Shown here: one piece after another, positions 18,727-27,115 of the stretch
How the letters are laid out: each line of letters starts with the position of its first letter
Position numbering within the stretch: position 1 is the stretch's first letter
From: an uncultured Aquimarina sp.
Lineage (GTDB): Bacteria > Bacteroidota > Bacteroidia > Flavobacteriales > Flavobacteriaceae
Direction: 5' to 3'
Length of the DNA stretch: 64,000 bases
Assembly (NCBI GenBank): GCA_947498785.1
Contig: CANMLS010000011.1
Span: forward strand, 1-64,000
Notes under the pieces: model-generated
Told to the model about the DNA's origin: nothing
Databases searched by the model: none
Seen by the model: the letters and a program-made list of their open reading frames with translations, nothing else
Translations under genes and position numbers: made by a program

Positions 18727-18834
18727 GAAGTTATCGAAGTAGATTACTATTAATAGGAGTCAAACTAAATTTGTTGTAACGTTTCTTGCATAGGTCGATT
18801 TGTTTCACAAAACGTACATATTCATTGGTGAATA

Positions 18835-19683
18835 TTAATTCTCAGTTTCTTTTTTAATTAAACCAGGTTCAATCCACTTTTTATATATAAAAAATTCAAT
18901 TACTGGTATACTCATAACAATAAATAATATGAGAAAAAGAGACTTCACCATCGAATGGTATTGAGAATCTAGAAAAGAAGTAAGCCACGTCATTAACTTG
19001 TCCTGTACAGCTACTTCTATTTCTTTATATCCTACATTTAATAAAAAATCCATTGCGGCACTAAATTCATTGTAAGGCAGTGACTCATTGATGTTGGCAT
19101 GAACTCTAGCTCCAGCGAGATTGAGCATAGCATAGACACCCGTCTTATAGATGTCATTTCCATATTTTTCAATTAGATAACCTGAAATTTTATTTTTACC
19201 ATTATCTATTAACGAAATTCCTGAATTATAATTCATTGATGTTGCTTTTAATAGCTCAACCAAATGATCAGATCCATCCTTTGCATCTTTTGCAGATGCC
19301 TGTATTTCTTTAACAAATGTATTTTTACTTTTCTCTGATTCAAAAATTAAGCTAAGAGTATTAGCATACACGCTAGCTACAATAGGTTCTTTTTCTTTAT
19401 ATAAAACCTTGTAGACACCTCTTATAAAACCTATTTGTCCAAAAATATATAGAAATGTACATAGAAGAATTGGGACATATAATTTTACTGCCCAATTATA
19501 ATATTTAGGCTTTCTTTTGAGAACTTTTTTTTTGGTTAAAATGATAGTGTAAATGATCGATAGAAAAAAACCAATAATTAAAAATAGAATAGTATTCATA
19601 ATTAATGTGGCAGAATGTGGAACAATTGTATCCTTAATTACGGCCCAAAACAAACTCCAATCCATTTTTTCCAGATACTCCAT
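18835..19683 (-). CDS. Membrane protein of unknown function
   Basis: 282 residues with three clear hydrophobic helices: about 25-47 (TLIMNTILFLIIGFFLSIIY), about 66-88 (LYVPILLCTFLYIFGQIGFI) and near the C-terminus (LFLILFIVMSIPVIEFFIYK). Between the second and third lies a roughly 150-residue soluble, helical segment with no motif I recognise. A family name cannot be given. Flanked by gene-poor sequence on its promoter side. Confidence 0.7.
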   Translation of the reverse strand: MEYLEKMDWSLFWAVIKDTIVPHSATLIMNTILFLIIGFFLSIIYTIILTKKKVLKRKPKYYNWAVKLYVPILLCTFLYIFGQIGFIRGVYKVLYKEKEPIVASVYANTLSLIFESEKSKNTFVKEIQASAKDAKDGSDHLVELLKATSMNYNSGISLIDNGKNKISGYLIEKYGNDIYKTGVYAMLNLAGARVHANINESLPYNEFSAAMDFLLNVGYKEIEVAVQDKLMTWLTSFLDSQYHSMVKSLFLILFIVMSIPVIEFFIYKKWIEPGLIKKETEN

Positions 19684-19741
19684 ATTTTATCTATTTTCAA
19701 TCGAATATAGAAAAAAACTTTTCGTTTATTATCCTAAATAA

Positions 19742-20339
19742 ATAATTTTTATTTTGAGTAATGAATAGGTGAATTATCCATTTTCTTCGTTGATTTTTTT
19801 GCTTAATTCTTTTAGATTTCACGTTTACTATTTATTAATCTGGAATACCGAATGGTGCTAATTTCTTTTCGTTCATCAAAAACATTGGTGCATTTAGTAG
19901 AGGTTGTAGGATATGTGATAGGAATATATATGAAAGTAGCCCCAAGACTTTTTATCGCAGATCAATCAGAATTAGTTAGTTACCTACATACAAACCAAGT
20001 GAATAACATTATCATCAGAAGAGAGGCAGCTCATTCAAAGAGGATTCAATAGGTTGCACAACAGAGTTTTTCATTATACTTTAGATTACGTTTTCAATAT
20101 TGCATACTTCTCTTTACCCAACAGTTTACAACTGGATATCTAAAACAAAATTACTCCACAACCTAAATAAGAGATTGATACATTGTCAGGAGAAGTGTAC
20201 GCTACTACCTAAGGATAACAGAACCATACTCGATTATCTTGTTTTACTAGCGTCTTAATAAGCAAGTTTATTTCATTCTAATTAAGCAGAGGTCTCTATT
20301 TTTTTATAATTTCACCTCAAATTAATAGATCCCCTTATT
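19742..20339. other. Gene-poor stretch, possibly decayed coding sequence
   Basis: Nearly 600 bp without a convincing gene. Frame 19852-20052 encodes 66 residues (starting MVLISFRSSKTLVHLVEVVG) unlike any family I know. The following 200 bp read in another frame as ordinary-looking peptide (HNRVFHYTLDYVFNIAYF) before stops. This pattern suggests a decayed gene, but it could be chance. No terminal repeats or transposase motifs are visible. Confidence 0.3.
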
Positions 20340-20918
20340 ATGCAGTCTGTCAATGATTACCAAATATTCAAAAATATTCAAAAGCATATTTTGTTAAGTG
20401 ATTCGGATAAAAAACATCTAATTTCTTTAATTAAGGTAAAGAATATTTTAAAAAAGGAATTTGTTCTAAAGCAGGGACAAAATTGTAAAAAAATATATTT
20501 TGTAGAATTTGGTAGTTTAAGAGCTTTTAATGTTGATGATGAAGGAAAAGAATCTACCATAATGTTTGCCGTTCAAGATTGGTGGATTACTGATATGAAT
20601 TGTTTTATAAATAAAAAACCTGCGTTGTTATCTATCGAAGCACTTGAAAATAGCAAGGTAATAGAATTGGATTTTTATTTACTTGAAGAGCTTTATCGAA
20701 AATTGCCCAAATTTGAGCGTTTTTTTAGAATACTTTTTCAAAATGCTTATATAAGAGAACAACAAAGGGCACTATATAATATATCATATACAACAGAAGA
20801 AAGATATTGGCAATTTATTGAAAAATACCCTGCAATATCCAAAAAGGTAACACAAAAACAAATTGCATCTTATCTCGGTGTGACTCCAGAATTTTTAAGT
20901 TCTGTAAAAAACAAATAA
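20340..20918 (+). CDS. Crp/Fnr-family transcriptional regulator
   Basis: 192 residues: a cyclic-nucleotide-binding-type beta-roll at about 20-115 (EFVLKQGQNCKKIYFVEFGSL, KESTIMFAVQDWW), a dimer helix, and a C-terminal helix-turn-helix of the Crp kind (VTQKQIASYLGVTPEFLSSV). The usual residues for cAMP contact are not conserved, as in most Bacteroidota members, so the effector is unknown. It lies 66 bp ahead of the DUF4406-nudK pair on the same strand and may be co-transcribed with it or regulate it. Confidence 0.88.
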   Translation: MQSVNDYQIFKNIQKHILLSDSDKKHLISLIKVKNILKKEFVLKQGQNCKKIYFVEFGSLRAFNVDDEGKESTIMFAVQDWWITDMNCFINKKPALLSIEALENSKVIELDFYLLEELYRKLPKFERFFRILFQNAYIREQQRALYNISYTTEERYWQFIEKYPAISKKVTQKQIASYLGVTPEFLSSVKNK

Positions 20919-20931
20919 TGTAGTCTTAAAC

Positions 20932-20950
20932 TATCTTATTTTTTAAGATA
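20932..20950 (+). terminator. Weak hairpin after the Crp-like gene
   Basis: A 7-bp stem (TATCTTA with TAAGATA) and a loop of five T, with no clear T-run after it. It may be a partial terminator or attenuator between the regulator and the DUF4406 gene. Confidence 0.3.
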
Positions 20951-20984
20951 TAACAATTTACGTTATTTAAAAAAAAATAGAAAT

Positions 20985-21344
20985 ATGATGTTAATCTTAA
21001 TTGCAGGGCCTTATCGAAGTGGAACGAATAACGACCCAAAACTCATTAAAATAAATATGGATAAATTAGAATCCGTTGCACTCCCTATATTTCTCAAGGG
21101 TCACATTCCGATGATTGGCGAATGGGTTGCTAATCCACTAATAGAGCTTGCAGGTTCAAAGGAAATTGGGGATGATATTTTTAATAAAATCCAATATCCT
21201 ACAGCTCATAGATTATTGACCAAATGTGATGCGGTTTTAAGAATTGAAGGGGATTCTAAAGGAGCTGATCAAGATGTAAAGATAGCTAGAGAATTAGGGT
21301 TAAAAGTATATTATGACTTGACAGAAATACCAGATGCAAAATAA
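20985..21344 (+). CDS. DUF4406 protein (nucleoside 2-deoxyribosyltransferase-like)
   Basis: 119 residues; the start may be the second Met ([13 protein letters not shown]), which matches the usual family N-terminus. The fold is shown by [21 protein letters not shown], a mid-chain helix and the C-terminal [24 protein letters not shown], a Rossmann-like pattern shared with deoxyribosyltransferases. Members probably bind or modify nucleotides, but activity is unproven. Overlaps the start of nudK by 11 bp, so the two are translationally coupled and probably act on related nucleotide-sugar substrates. Confidence 0.82.
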   Translation: MMLILIAGPYRSGTNNDPKLIKINMDKLESVALPIFLKGHIPMIGEWVANPLIELAGSKEIGDDIFNKIQYPTAHRLLTKCDAVLRIEGDSKGADQDVKIARELGLKVYYDLTEIPDAK

Positions 21345-21921
21345 TAAAGTCCGCAATCTCAAAACAGAAATCCTTTCTGATAATTGGTACACACTTAGAA
21401 AGGTTACTTTTGAATATCTAACAAAAGATGGCATTTGGGAATTTCAAAGTAGAGAAGCTTATGATAGAGGTAATGGGGCAACAATTCTTTTGTATAATAA
21501 GATAAATAGAACGGTAATTCTTATAAAACAATTTCGTATACCTACCTACGTAAACGGCAACAATTCTGGAATGTTAATTGAATCTTGTGCAGGATTATTG
21601 GACAAAGACAATGAAGAAGATTGCATTAAAAGGGAAACGGAGGAGGAAACTGGCTATAAAATTTCGTCTGTTAAGAAAATATTCGAAGCATATATGTCCC
21701 CTGGTTCTGTCACAGAAATCGTACATTTTTTTATTGCAGAATACACCAAATCTATGAAAATCGGTGAAGGTGGTGGATCAGATAATGAACAAGAAGAAAT
21801 TGAAGTTTTAGAATTGAAAATAGAGAAAGCTATTCAAATGATTGAAAGCGGAGAAATTAAAGATGGAAAAACCATAATGTTACTTCAGTACATCCAGCTT
21901 AAAGGTATTCTTACAATTTGA
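21334..21921 (+). CDS. nudK: GDP-mannose pyrophosphatase (Nudix hydrolase)
   Basis: 195 residues very close in layout to E. coli NudK (191 aa): [16 protein letters not shown] early, [36 protein letters not shown], then the Nudix box [17 protein letters not shown] leading into EEETGY, followed by [19 protein letters not shown]. NudK hydrolyses GDP-mannose and related nucleotide sugars to GMP and sugar phosphate with a divalent metal; the box glutamates bind it. It overlaps the DUF4406 gene, an unusual but informative pairing. Confidence 0.93.
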   Translation: MQNNKVRNLKTEILSDNWYTLRKVTFEYLTKDGIWEFQSREAYDRGNGATILLYNKINRTVILIKQFRIPTYVNGNNSGMLIESCAGLLDKDNEEDCIKRETEEETGYKISSVKKIFEAYMSPGSVTEIVHFFIAEYTKSMKIGEGGGSDNEQEEIEVLELKIEKAIQMIESGEIKDGKTIMLLQYIQLKGILTI

Positions 21922-22043
21922 AAATCAAAATTCCGTTTTCGTTCCAACCGATTAAAAAAACCAGTAAAACGGTCCAATGTCTCTTCCAGAACTGCTACAT
22001 CTTTGATTTCTTCTGACGTTTCTATTACCATTTTTCACAGATA

Positions 22044-22080
22044 TTGCATCTTATTCCGAAAAAGTCGGGATAAGATGCAA
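22044..22080. repeat. Long imperfect palindrome (16-bp stem)
   Basis: TTGCATCTTATTCCGA and TCGGGATAAGATGCAA pair over 16 bp with a single wobble around a 5-nt loop. No T-run follows on either strand, so it is not a simple terminator. It lies in the roughly 240-bp gap between nudK and the DinB gene and resembles a dispersed palindromic repeat unit. Confidence 0.6.
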
Positions 22081-22162
22081 ATTTAGCTTTCACCCTTGCA
22101 AGTCTTGGTTTTCCTTCGTCCATTGGTTTTTTAGCTTGTGACTAGCAAAAGTTAAAGAAAAC

Positions 22163-22618
22163 TTATACAGATTTCTTAAGTGCCATGATATACCCTAAAT
22201 GAATTCCTTCATGAAAATTATTAAAATTTAGAGCGTCCTGAACAGATTTTAACACAAATCCCGAACTGGTTGGATATTCGTTATAATCTTTGAAAACTTC
22301 AGCTGTCAAATCTTTTTCGGTTTTATCCAGAGTGCTAAATAGCAATTCTTTTATTTTTAACACTTCTTCTGCCGTGACTTCTCTTTCGAACTTGGTTCCT
22401 TTTCGATATAAATTGACCATCTCCTCATCAATCATCATTGGTAATCCACTTAAATTATATACTAACAACTGTTGTGTCACTACAACATGAGCAATATTCC
22501 AGATCAAATTGTTTTTAAATCCATCAGGTACCTTATTAAGTTGTTCTAGTGTGTGATTATCCAGTATTTTTTGCATTAATTTTCGATTTACTCGAGTAAT
22601 TGTAATTGGATCTTGCAT
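22163..22618 (-). CDS. DinB-family protein
   Basis: 151 residues forming a four-helix DinB/YfiT bundle. The expected metal-ligand histidines appear in NLIWNIAHVVVTQQLL and NNFHEGIHLGYIMAL near the C-terminus, as in other DinB-2 proteins. In Bacillus and relatives such proteins are thiol transferases or metal-dependent enzymes; the substrate here is unknown. It is a single gene, divergent from the ArsC-like gene. Confidence 0.85.
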   Translation of the reverse strand: MQDPITITRVNRKLMQKILDNHTLEQLNKVPDGFKNNLIWNIAHVVVTQQLLVYNLSGLPMMIDEEMVNLYRKGTKFEREVTAEEVLKIKELLFSTLDKTEKDLTAEVFKDYNEYPTSSGFVLKSVQDALNFNNFHEGIHLGYIMALKKSV

Positions 22619-22779
22619 GATATTTATCTCTTTATTTTATTGTTTTTCAAAAGTCATACTTCAATATTGATTAGTAATAACATAATGAATGTATGATTTC
22701 ATAATTTTTAGCCAAAAATATGAGTTTTAATTGTGAATTGAATTCCTTTGTAGTGATTTTGATGCTTAAATAATTAACT

Positions 22780-23127
22780 GTGAAAAAAATATATCATCTA
22801 TCTACTTGCGATACATGCAAGCGAATTATCAATGAGTTAAATCTACCTTCAGATTTTACAGCTCAAGACATTAAAACCAAAGGAATTACTCCAAAAGAAA
22901 TAGAAGAAATGTATAAACTAGCAGGTAGTTATGAAGCCTTGTTTAGTAAACGAGCACGATTATATAAAGAGCGTGATCTTAAAAATCAAAATCTTACAGA
23001 AGAAGATTATAAAAAATTGATTCTCGAACATTATACATTTTTAAAACGTCCTGTGCTTATTATTAATGATCAGATTTTTATCGGAAATAGTAAAAAGGTT
23101 GTCGAATCTGCTAAATTAGTGATATAG
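22780..23127 (+). CDS. ArsC/Spx-family thioredoxin-fold protein
   Basis: 115 residues with a CxxC redox motif at the N-terminus (STCDTCKRIINELN), the SYEALFSKRARLY segment, and a cis-Pro-containing stretch LKRPVLIINDQIFIGN, the ArsC/YffB fold. The start codon is GTG. Whether it reduces arsenate or acts as a Spx/YffB-like protein is not evident; no ars genes are nearby. The EamA transporter gene starts 3 bp after its stop, so the two form an operon. Confidence 0.85.
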   Translation: MKKIYHLSTCDTCKRIINELNLPSDFTAQDIKTKGITPKEIEEMYKLAGSYEALFSKRARLYKERDLKNQNLTEEDYKKLILEHYTFLKRPVLIINDQIFIGNSKKVVESAKLVI

Positions 23128-23130
23128 CAT

Positions 23131-24024
23131 ATGAGCAAAAGAACTTTAGCATTAATTGCTGCTAGTTTTGTGGCTATATTTTATGGAGCAAACTATACTA
23201 TCGCTAAAGACGTAATGCACCTTCACATCCAGCCATTTGGATTTATTCTATTGCGAATAGCAGGTGCTACGGTTCTATTTTGGGGAATCGGTTTCTTGGG
23301 GCCAAAGGAAAAAATAGAACGTAAAGATTTTGCTCGAATTGTTGCCGCTTCCTTATTTGGAGTAGGGATAAATATGTTAACATTTTTTGAAGGTTTACAT
23401 CTTACCACCCCTATAAGTGCATCGGTTTTAATGGTTACTACTCCTGTAATCGTATTAATTCTGGCTGTGATTTTTTTAAAAGAAAAAATAAGAGCGTTGA
23501 AAGTTTTTGGGGTTTTAGTAGGGCTTTCAGGAACATTACTTATTATCTTATATGCAACCGGAAGTTCTGTTACGGCTACAAATCCGAATTTAGGAAATTT
23601 TCTAATTTTTGTTAATGCTGTCTCTTATGCAAGCTATATTATTGTAGTGAAAAAAATCACTCAAAAATATCATCCGTTCACTTTTATGAAATGGATGTAT
23701 AGTATAGGTTTTTTATTTGTTTTACCTTTTGGGTATTCTCAACTCATGGAAGTACAACCCGAAGCAATTCCATTAGAAGGATACCTTAAAATTGGTTATG
23801 TTATTGTCTTTGCTACTTTTGGGACTTATATTCTCAATATTTTTGCGATTCGAGAACTTAAACCTACTACAGTAGCTGTTTTTATTTATTTACAACCTTT
23901 ATTAGCTTCTATATTTGCAATTGGATTGGGAAAAGACACCTTGGATATTATCAAAATTGTTGCTACTCTACTAATTTTTTTAGGAGTATATCTTGTAACC
24001 AAAAAACCAAAAGCCTTACACTAA
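23131..24024 (+). CDS. EamA/DMT-family transporter
   Basis: 297 residues with ten hydrophobic helices arranged as two five-helix EamA repeats. The first repeat includes FVAIFYGANYTIAKDVM and ends near SGTLLIILYA; the second begins about residue 150 (NFLIFVNAVSYASYIIVVKK) and contains VAVFIYLQPLLASIFAIG. Members export small metabolites such as amino acids. The substrate cannot be assigned. Second gene of the operon with the ArsC-like gene; its end overlaps the convergent thioesterase gene by 9 bp. Confidence 0.9.
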   Translation: MSKRTLALIAASFVAIFYGANYTIAKDVMHLHIQPFGFILLRIAGATVLFWGIGFLGPKEKIERKDFARIVAASLFGVGINMLTFFEGLHLTTPISASVLMVTTPVIVLILAVIFLKEKIRALKVFGVLVGLSGTLLIILYATGSSVTATNPNLGNFLIFVNAVSYASYIIVVKKITQKYHPFTFMKWMYSIGFLFVLPFGYSQLMEVQPEAIPLEGYLKIGYVIVFATFGTYILNIFAIRELKPTTVAVFIYLQPLLASIFAIGLGKDTLDIIKIVATLLIFLGVYLVTKKPKALH

Positions 24025-24492
24025 ATCCACTGGAGCTTTAGCAAATTTTCTGGTATCTTCTTTGGTTAATATTTTAAAATTTTCTGGAAGTTCAATTTTA
24101 TCTAAAAACTGACGCATCTCTTCTGGAAGGGCAATAAGTTTACGTGTTTCTAGATTCATCCATGCTCCCATCATCTCACATTGGGCAAAATTCCTTCCTT
24201 TATGATCATAGAAATTATGTTTAAATTCAAAAAACTTCCTGTCTTCACTTAATCCCGAAACCTCTAGAGAAACTCGAACAGGTTTACCATAAAAAACTTC
24301 TTTAAAATAATAGATATGCTCATAAAACACAACAGGGCCTACATTAAATTTAGCCAACAAACGCTGATCAAAACCATGTTCTATCAAAAAAGACATTCTG
24401 GTATGCGCTGCAAATTCTATATATGCTTTATTGGCTAAATGACGATTTGCATCAATATCATTCCATCTAATTTCAAAATCCTTTGTATACAT
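24016..24492 (-). CDS. Acyl-CoA thioesterase (4HBT hot-dog fold)
   Basis: 158 residues with the 4-hydroxybenzoyl-CoA thioesterase pattern: RWNDIDANRHLANKAYIEFAAH (catalytic Asp in the DID/DAN region) at the N-terminus, followed by VVFYEHIYYFKEVFYGKPVRV and a long strand with EFKHNFYDHKGRNFAQCEM. It likely hydrolyses an acyl-CoA or acyl-ACP. Convergent with the EamA gene, overlapping its last 9 bp, and upstream of a 440-bp gene-free stretch. Confidence 0.88.
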   Translation of the reverse strand: MYTKDFEIRWNDIDANRHLANKAYIEFAAHTRMSFLIEHGFDQRLLAKFNVGPVVFYEHIYYFKEVFYGKPVRVSLEVSGLSEDRKFFEFKHNFYDHKGRNFAQCEMMGAWMNLETRKLIALPEEMRQFLDKIELPENFKILTKEDTRKFAKAPVDLV

Positions 24493-24936
24493 AATTCTTG
24501 ATTTGTTTTAGGCCGCAAAAATACAAAACATTAATTATGCATGCATAATACTTTAAGTTAAATATGGCTCTTCAATTCTTAAAAAATGACACTAATAAAA
24601 AACTCTTTCTTATTTTTTATTATCTACAATCCGATTTAGATCCATCGTATGCCAAAAGTACCCTTATTTAGTAAAATGTACTCCTAATGTACCCGCTCGA
24701 TTGATGATTTTTTCTATCTATTTGAGCAAATTTGGTAAACAAAATAGAAATTGATAAAACCAACAAATACATTATTACATTAAAAAAAATTTATTAACAC
24801 ATCCTAACTTTCTTAATATCTCTCTTTTATGAAATAACAATTACAATCTTCACTAAACCTTATATCAAATTTCCATTCTTAGGAAAATTAAAAAGTAGTT
24901 ACCCCCATAAACTACAGGTATCCATGCGATCCAAAA
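24493..24936. other. Gene-free stretch ending in two hairpins
   Basis: About 440 bp with no credible reading frame on either strand. Near its right end GTAGTT (24895-24900) can pair with AACTAC (24910-24915), immediately before a strong terminator. This suggests that a plus-strand transcript, not encoding protein, ends here. Confidence 0.45.
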
Positions 24937-24980
24937 AAGACCTAACAGACTTTGAAAATCTGTTGGGTCTTCTTATTTTT
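24937..24980 (+). terminator. Terminator with no gene upstream on its strand
   Basis: AAGACCTAACAGA (24937-24949) pairs with TCTGTTGGGTCTT (24959-24971), 13 bp with one wobble, followed by a TCTTATTTTT tract. It stands 15 bp before the bestrophin start, and no plus-strand gene precedes it for 900 bp. It could end a small RNA or act as an attenuator for the bestrophin gene. Confidence 0.7.
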
Positions 24981-24994
24981 AACAAAAACCATAT

Positions 24995-25996
24995 ATGTAT
25001 ATTAAACGAAATATCAGCTGGGGAGTTATTCTTAGATATGCTTGGAAAAATATCATCTTCTTTTGTATATATACCACAAGTATTTTTTCTGTTTATTATT
25101 TTTTGAATTGGCAGTTTATTGATATTCCTTTTCAGCCATTATCTCTCATTGGTATTGCTGTTGCTTTCTATATCGGCTTTAAAAATAGTCAAAGTTATGA
25201 TCGGTTTTGGGAAGGTCGAAAAATATGGGGTGGTATTGTAAATTACTCCAGAATCTGGGCAAATCAAGTATTATGTTTAATAAACGCCGATCACGATACA
25301 AAAAAAACGCTCATATATCGTCATATCGCTTGGATTAATGCACTACGTATTTAACTTCGTCAACCTACTTCATTTACCATTAAAGAGAATGCAGCTGTCG
25401 AAAATCTTTTTAAAAAACATGGCGAACAAAAACCCGCATGTGATGTTACTCAACATTTTGTATCTGAAAAAGAATATCAAGATTTGTTGGAAAGAAAAAA
25501 TACCGCAACACATCTGGTAAAAAACCAAGGACTTCATATCAAACAACTTCTCGATGAAGGTCTAATCACAGAATTTGACAAACAACTTTTTCATCATACA
25601 TTAGAAGAGTTTTACAATCTTCAAGGAAAATGTGAACGTATCAAAAACACTCCTTTTCCACGTCAATATGCTTATTTTAGTACTGTATTTACTTGGATCT
25701 TTGTGCTTTTGTTACCTTTTGGACTTCTTAATGTTTTTGAAAGTGAACTCAATGACATGTCACAACACCTCAAACCATGGTTTATTTTTCTAATGATACC
25801 TCTTTCTATTTTGATAAGTTGGATTTTTACCACTATGGAAAAAATAGGTAGTAATAGCGAAGACCCTTTTGAAGGTCGGATTAACGATGTGCCTATGACT
25901 GCGCTTTGCAAAACCATAGAAATTGATCTTAGGGATATGTTGGACGAAAAAGATCTACCAGGAAAAGAACAACCAAAAGATAATATCTTGTATTAA
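24995..25996 (+). pseudogene. Bestrophin-family (RFP-TM/UPF0187) chloride-channel-like protein, interrupted by an in-frame stop
   Basis: One continuous frame of 334 codons with a single internal TAA at 25352-25354. The first part (119 aa) has the bestrophin start YIKRNISWGVILRYAWKN, two membrane helices and SQSYDRFWEGRKIWGGIVN, ending HIAWINALRI. The rest continues in the same frame with LRQPTSF and contains FPRQYAYFSTVFTWIFVLLLPFGL, a further helix and SEDPFEGRINDVPM. In relatives the segment is usually ALRxQLR, so the stop sits where Gln is expected, consistent with CAA to TAA. Either it is recently inactivated, read through, or a sequencing error. Its last base overlaps the next gene's ATG. 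Confidence 0.88.
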
Positions 25997-26964
25997 TGCC
26001 AATAGTAAACTCACAATATAATCCTCCCTTTTTATTTAGAAATGGGCATATATCAACTATATACCCTAACTTATTACGTAAGATAAAAGACATCTCTCAA
26101 AAAAGAGAACGGATAGAACTTGATGACGGAGATTTTATAGACTTGGATTGGAGTCACAGTATTGTTAAGTCTTCCAAAAAACTAGCAGTGATTATTCATG
26201 GGTTAGAAGGTAATGGACAACGACAATACATCCTAGGATTAGCAAGACATCTCAATCATAATGGATGGGATTGCGCAGCTGTTAATCTTAGAAACTGTAG
26301 TGGTGAAGTAAATCGTTTGTATAAATCTTATAACGCTGGAGCCAGTGATGATCTAGAACATATTATCAATCATATCCTTTCTATTCATAGTTATCCAAGT
26401 ATAACCATATGTGGATTTAGCTTAGGAGGTAATCTGGTTCTCAAGTATTTGGGAGAAGATCGTGCTCTTCCTTCCGAAATAAAAAATGCTGTTGCCGTTT
26501 CTGTTCCTTGTGATCTTTATGATTCGTTATCAGAAATAAATAAACCAAAAAACTATATTTATCAACAACGTTTTATTAAAAACCTTAAAGCCAAACTATA
26601 TGATAGACAAACCCAATTTTCTGAAGTCTTAAATAAATCAGATATTAAAGCTTGTAATTCACTTATAGATATTGATAACCTATATACCAGCAAGGCTCAC
26701 GGATACGAAAACGCTATGGATTACTACTCAAAATGTAGTAGTAAGCAATTCCTTAAAAGAATCCGGATTCCAACGCTCATTCTTAATGCAAAAAATGATT
26801 CTTTTCTTGGAAACCAATGCTACCCAATAGATGAGGCAGACAAAAATCCTAATTTATTTCTAGAAATGCCTGATTATGGAGGCCACGTAGGATTTTATCT
26901 ACCAAATAAAACCTATTATAACGAATGGCGAACACTGAAATTTTTTGAAAAATATATATCATAA
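25996..26964 (+). CDS. Alpha/beta hydrolase, YheT-type
   Basis: 322 residues of the YheT/ABHD1-3 group: PPFLFRNGHISTIYPNLLRK opening, LAVIIHGLEGNGQRQYI (oxyanion region), nucleophile elbow CGFSLGGNLVLKYLG with Ser in GFSLGG at about 143-147, an Asp in IPTLILNAKNDSFLG and a terminal His in PDYGGHVGFYL. These give a full Ser-Asp-His triad. Physiological substrates are unknown, probably esters. The ATG overlaps the bestrophin stop (TAATG), so translation was probably coupled to that now-broken gene. Confidence 0.9.
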   Translation: MPIVNSQYNPPFLFRNGHISTIYPNLLRKIKDISQKRERIELDDGDFIDLDWSHSIVKSSKKLAVIIHGLEGNGQRQYILGLARHLNHNGWDCAAVNLRNCSGEVNRLYKSYNAGASDDLEHIINHILSIHSYPSITICGFSLGGNLVLKYLGEDRALPSEIKNAVAVSVPCDLYDSLSEINKPKNYIYQQRFIKNLKAKLYDRQTQFSEVLNKSDIKACNSLIDIDNLYTSKAHGYENAMDYYSKCSSKQFLKRIRIPTLILNAKNDSFLGNQCYPIDEADKNPNLFLEMPDYGGHVGFYLPNKTYYNEWRTLKFFEKYIS

Positions 26965-27115
26965 AACATTTAAAAAAAGCTTTTTCCTGAAGTGATTTAA
27001 ACTCTGGTTCAAAAAATTTATCAAATTAAATAATCAAGAACTAATATTAGATAAAAAAATGAAACTTGTATCTTATACTCTTGTCTAATTGTTTGAATTT
27101 TTACTAGTTTAGAAA

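Noticed and set aside
24924-25106. 60-codon ORF across the terminator before the bestrophin gene
   Set aside because: It runs through the terminator stem and overlaps the bestrophin start in another frame.
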